Positions 32,915 through 33,028 of a stretch of DNA of 33,028 nucleotides are shown piece by piece. The translations under genes and the position numbers were made by a program. Each line of letters starts with the position of its first letter. The first letter of the stretch is position 1. The notes beneath the pieces were generated by a model. It was not told where the DNA came from. It saw only the letters and a program-made list of their open reading frames with translations, and ran no database searches. Source of the DNA: Prevotella sp. UBA4339 (lineage in GTDB: Bacteria; Bacteroidota; Bacteroidia; Bacteroidales; Bacteroidaceae); contig DGTJ01000081.1 of the NCBI GenBank assembly GCA_002393725.1, positions 1 through 33,028 of the forward strand. Reading direction: 5' to 3'.

Positions 32915-33028
32915 CTTTCGAGCAAATCGTTCTTTTTACACACGGACAAGTCCTGTACGGCCAGCTCCCTTTGAATCCCCCAGGGTGGGAACGCAGCAAG
33001 GGTATTAGGTTGTAGCGGCGCGATGCAG
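32915..33028 (+). ncRNA. ffs: SRP RNA (4.5S-type), 5' part, cut by window end
   Basis: The segment carries the conserved apical domain of bacterial SRP RNA: CGGCCAGCTCCC, then CCCCCAGG and the asymmetric loop GCAGCAAGGGTA. The apical stem GT/AC closes on GGGA, a GNRA tetraloop where E. coli has GGAA. SRP RNA binds Ffh and targets membrane proteins. The 5' end is estimated from the promoter and could be up to 25 bases later; the 3' strand of the hairpin lies beyond the window. Confidence 0.85.

Noticed and set aside
1..33028. CRISPR arrays, phage genes, insertion sequences, toxin-antitoxin pairs
   Set aside because: No regularly spaced repeats, transposase, integrase or phage structural genes were seen on either strand.

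Overview
The window looks like a chromosomal segment of a Bacteroidales bacterium, most likely Prevotellaceae (Prevotella in the broad sense). The grounds are repeated Bacteroidetes-type promoters (a TAnnTTTG -7 box, often with TTTG or TTG 19-21 bases upstream), a general lack of Shine-Dalgarno sequences, and Bacteroidetes-restricted families (DUF6048, DUF6452, an AmgK-RapZ fusion, a ThiL with an inserted helix). No phage, insertion sequence, integron or CRISPR array is visible. Most of the window is housekeeping sequence; the less ordinary parts are regulatory regions, fusions and small repeats.

Layout. 1-410: promoter and start of an HU-like DNA-binding protein gene that is cut short and runs into the guaA terminator. 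409-3010 (minus): tRNA-Phe, its terminator, a MurU-like nucleotidyltransferase, then guaA. 3056-7977 (minus): an operon sppA-lpxK-purine nucleoside phosphorylase-thiL, with a 140-base out-of-frame overlap between lpxK and the phosphorylase gene. 8003-10142 (plus): groES-groEL behind a near-consensus sigma-54 type promoter and a palindrome. 10184-10365 (plus): a probable small RNA with its own promoter and terminator. 10464-12887 (plus): the AmmeMemoRadiSam pair, namely a lipoprotein Memo-AMMECR1 fusion and a radical SAM enzyme. 13008-16782 (plus): AmgK-RapZ fusion kinase, a secreted histidine phosphatase, and type II pantothenate kinase. 16751-20777 (minus): exonuclease III, a two-module esterase, and an MFS transporter. 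20832-22106 (minus): a membrane-anchored TPR protein and lumazine synthase. 22192-23584 (plus): recF and a DciA-like protein from a leaderless start. 23581-28371 (minus): M3 peptidase, dCMP-type deaminase, S41 peptidase, and 5-formyl-THF cyclo-ligase. 28404-32804 (minus): a six-gene cluster of DUF4199, glycosyltransferase 2, DUF6452, DUF6048, ApbE and a Crp-type regulator. 32901-33028 (plus): the 5' part of the SRP RNA gene, cut by the window end.

Links between genes. The AmgK-like kinase and the MurU-like uridylyltransferase would together turn recycled MurNAc into UDP-MurNAc. The RapZ C-terminal domain fused to the kinase suggests control by an amino-sugar signal. sppA, lpxK and the esterase/DUF6452/DUF6048 genes concern the cell envelope. 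recF/DciA concern replication and repair, and guaA and the phosphorylase concern purines. The strongest candidates for something little described are the small RNA after groEL, the sigma-54-like groESL control region, the predicted extracytoplasmic Memo-AMMECR1 lipoprotein, the AmgK-RapZ fusion, and the short word-like repeats at gene and domain junctions.
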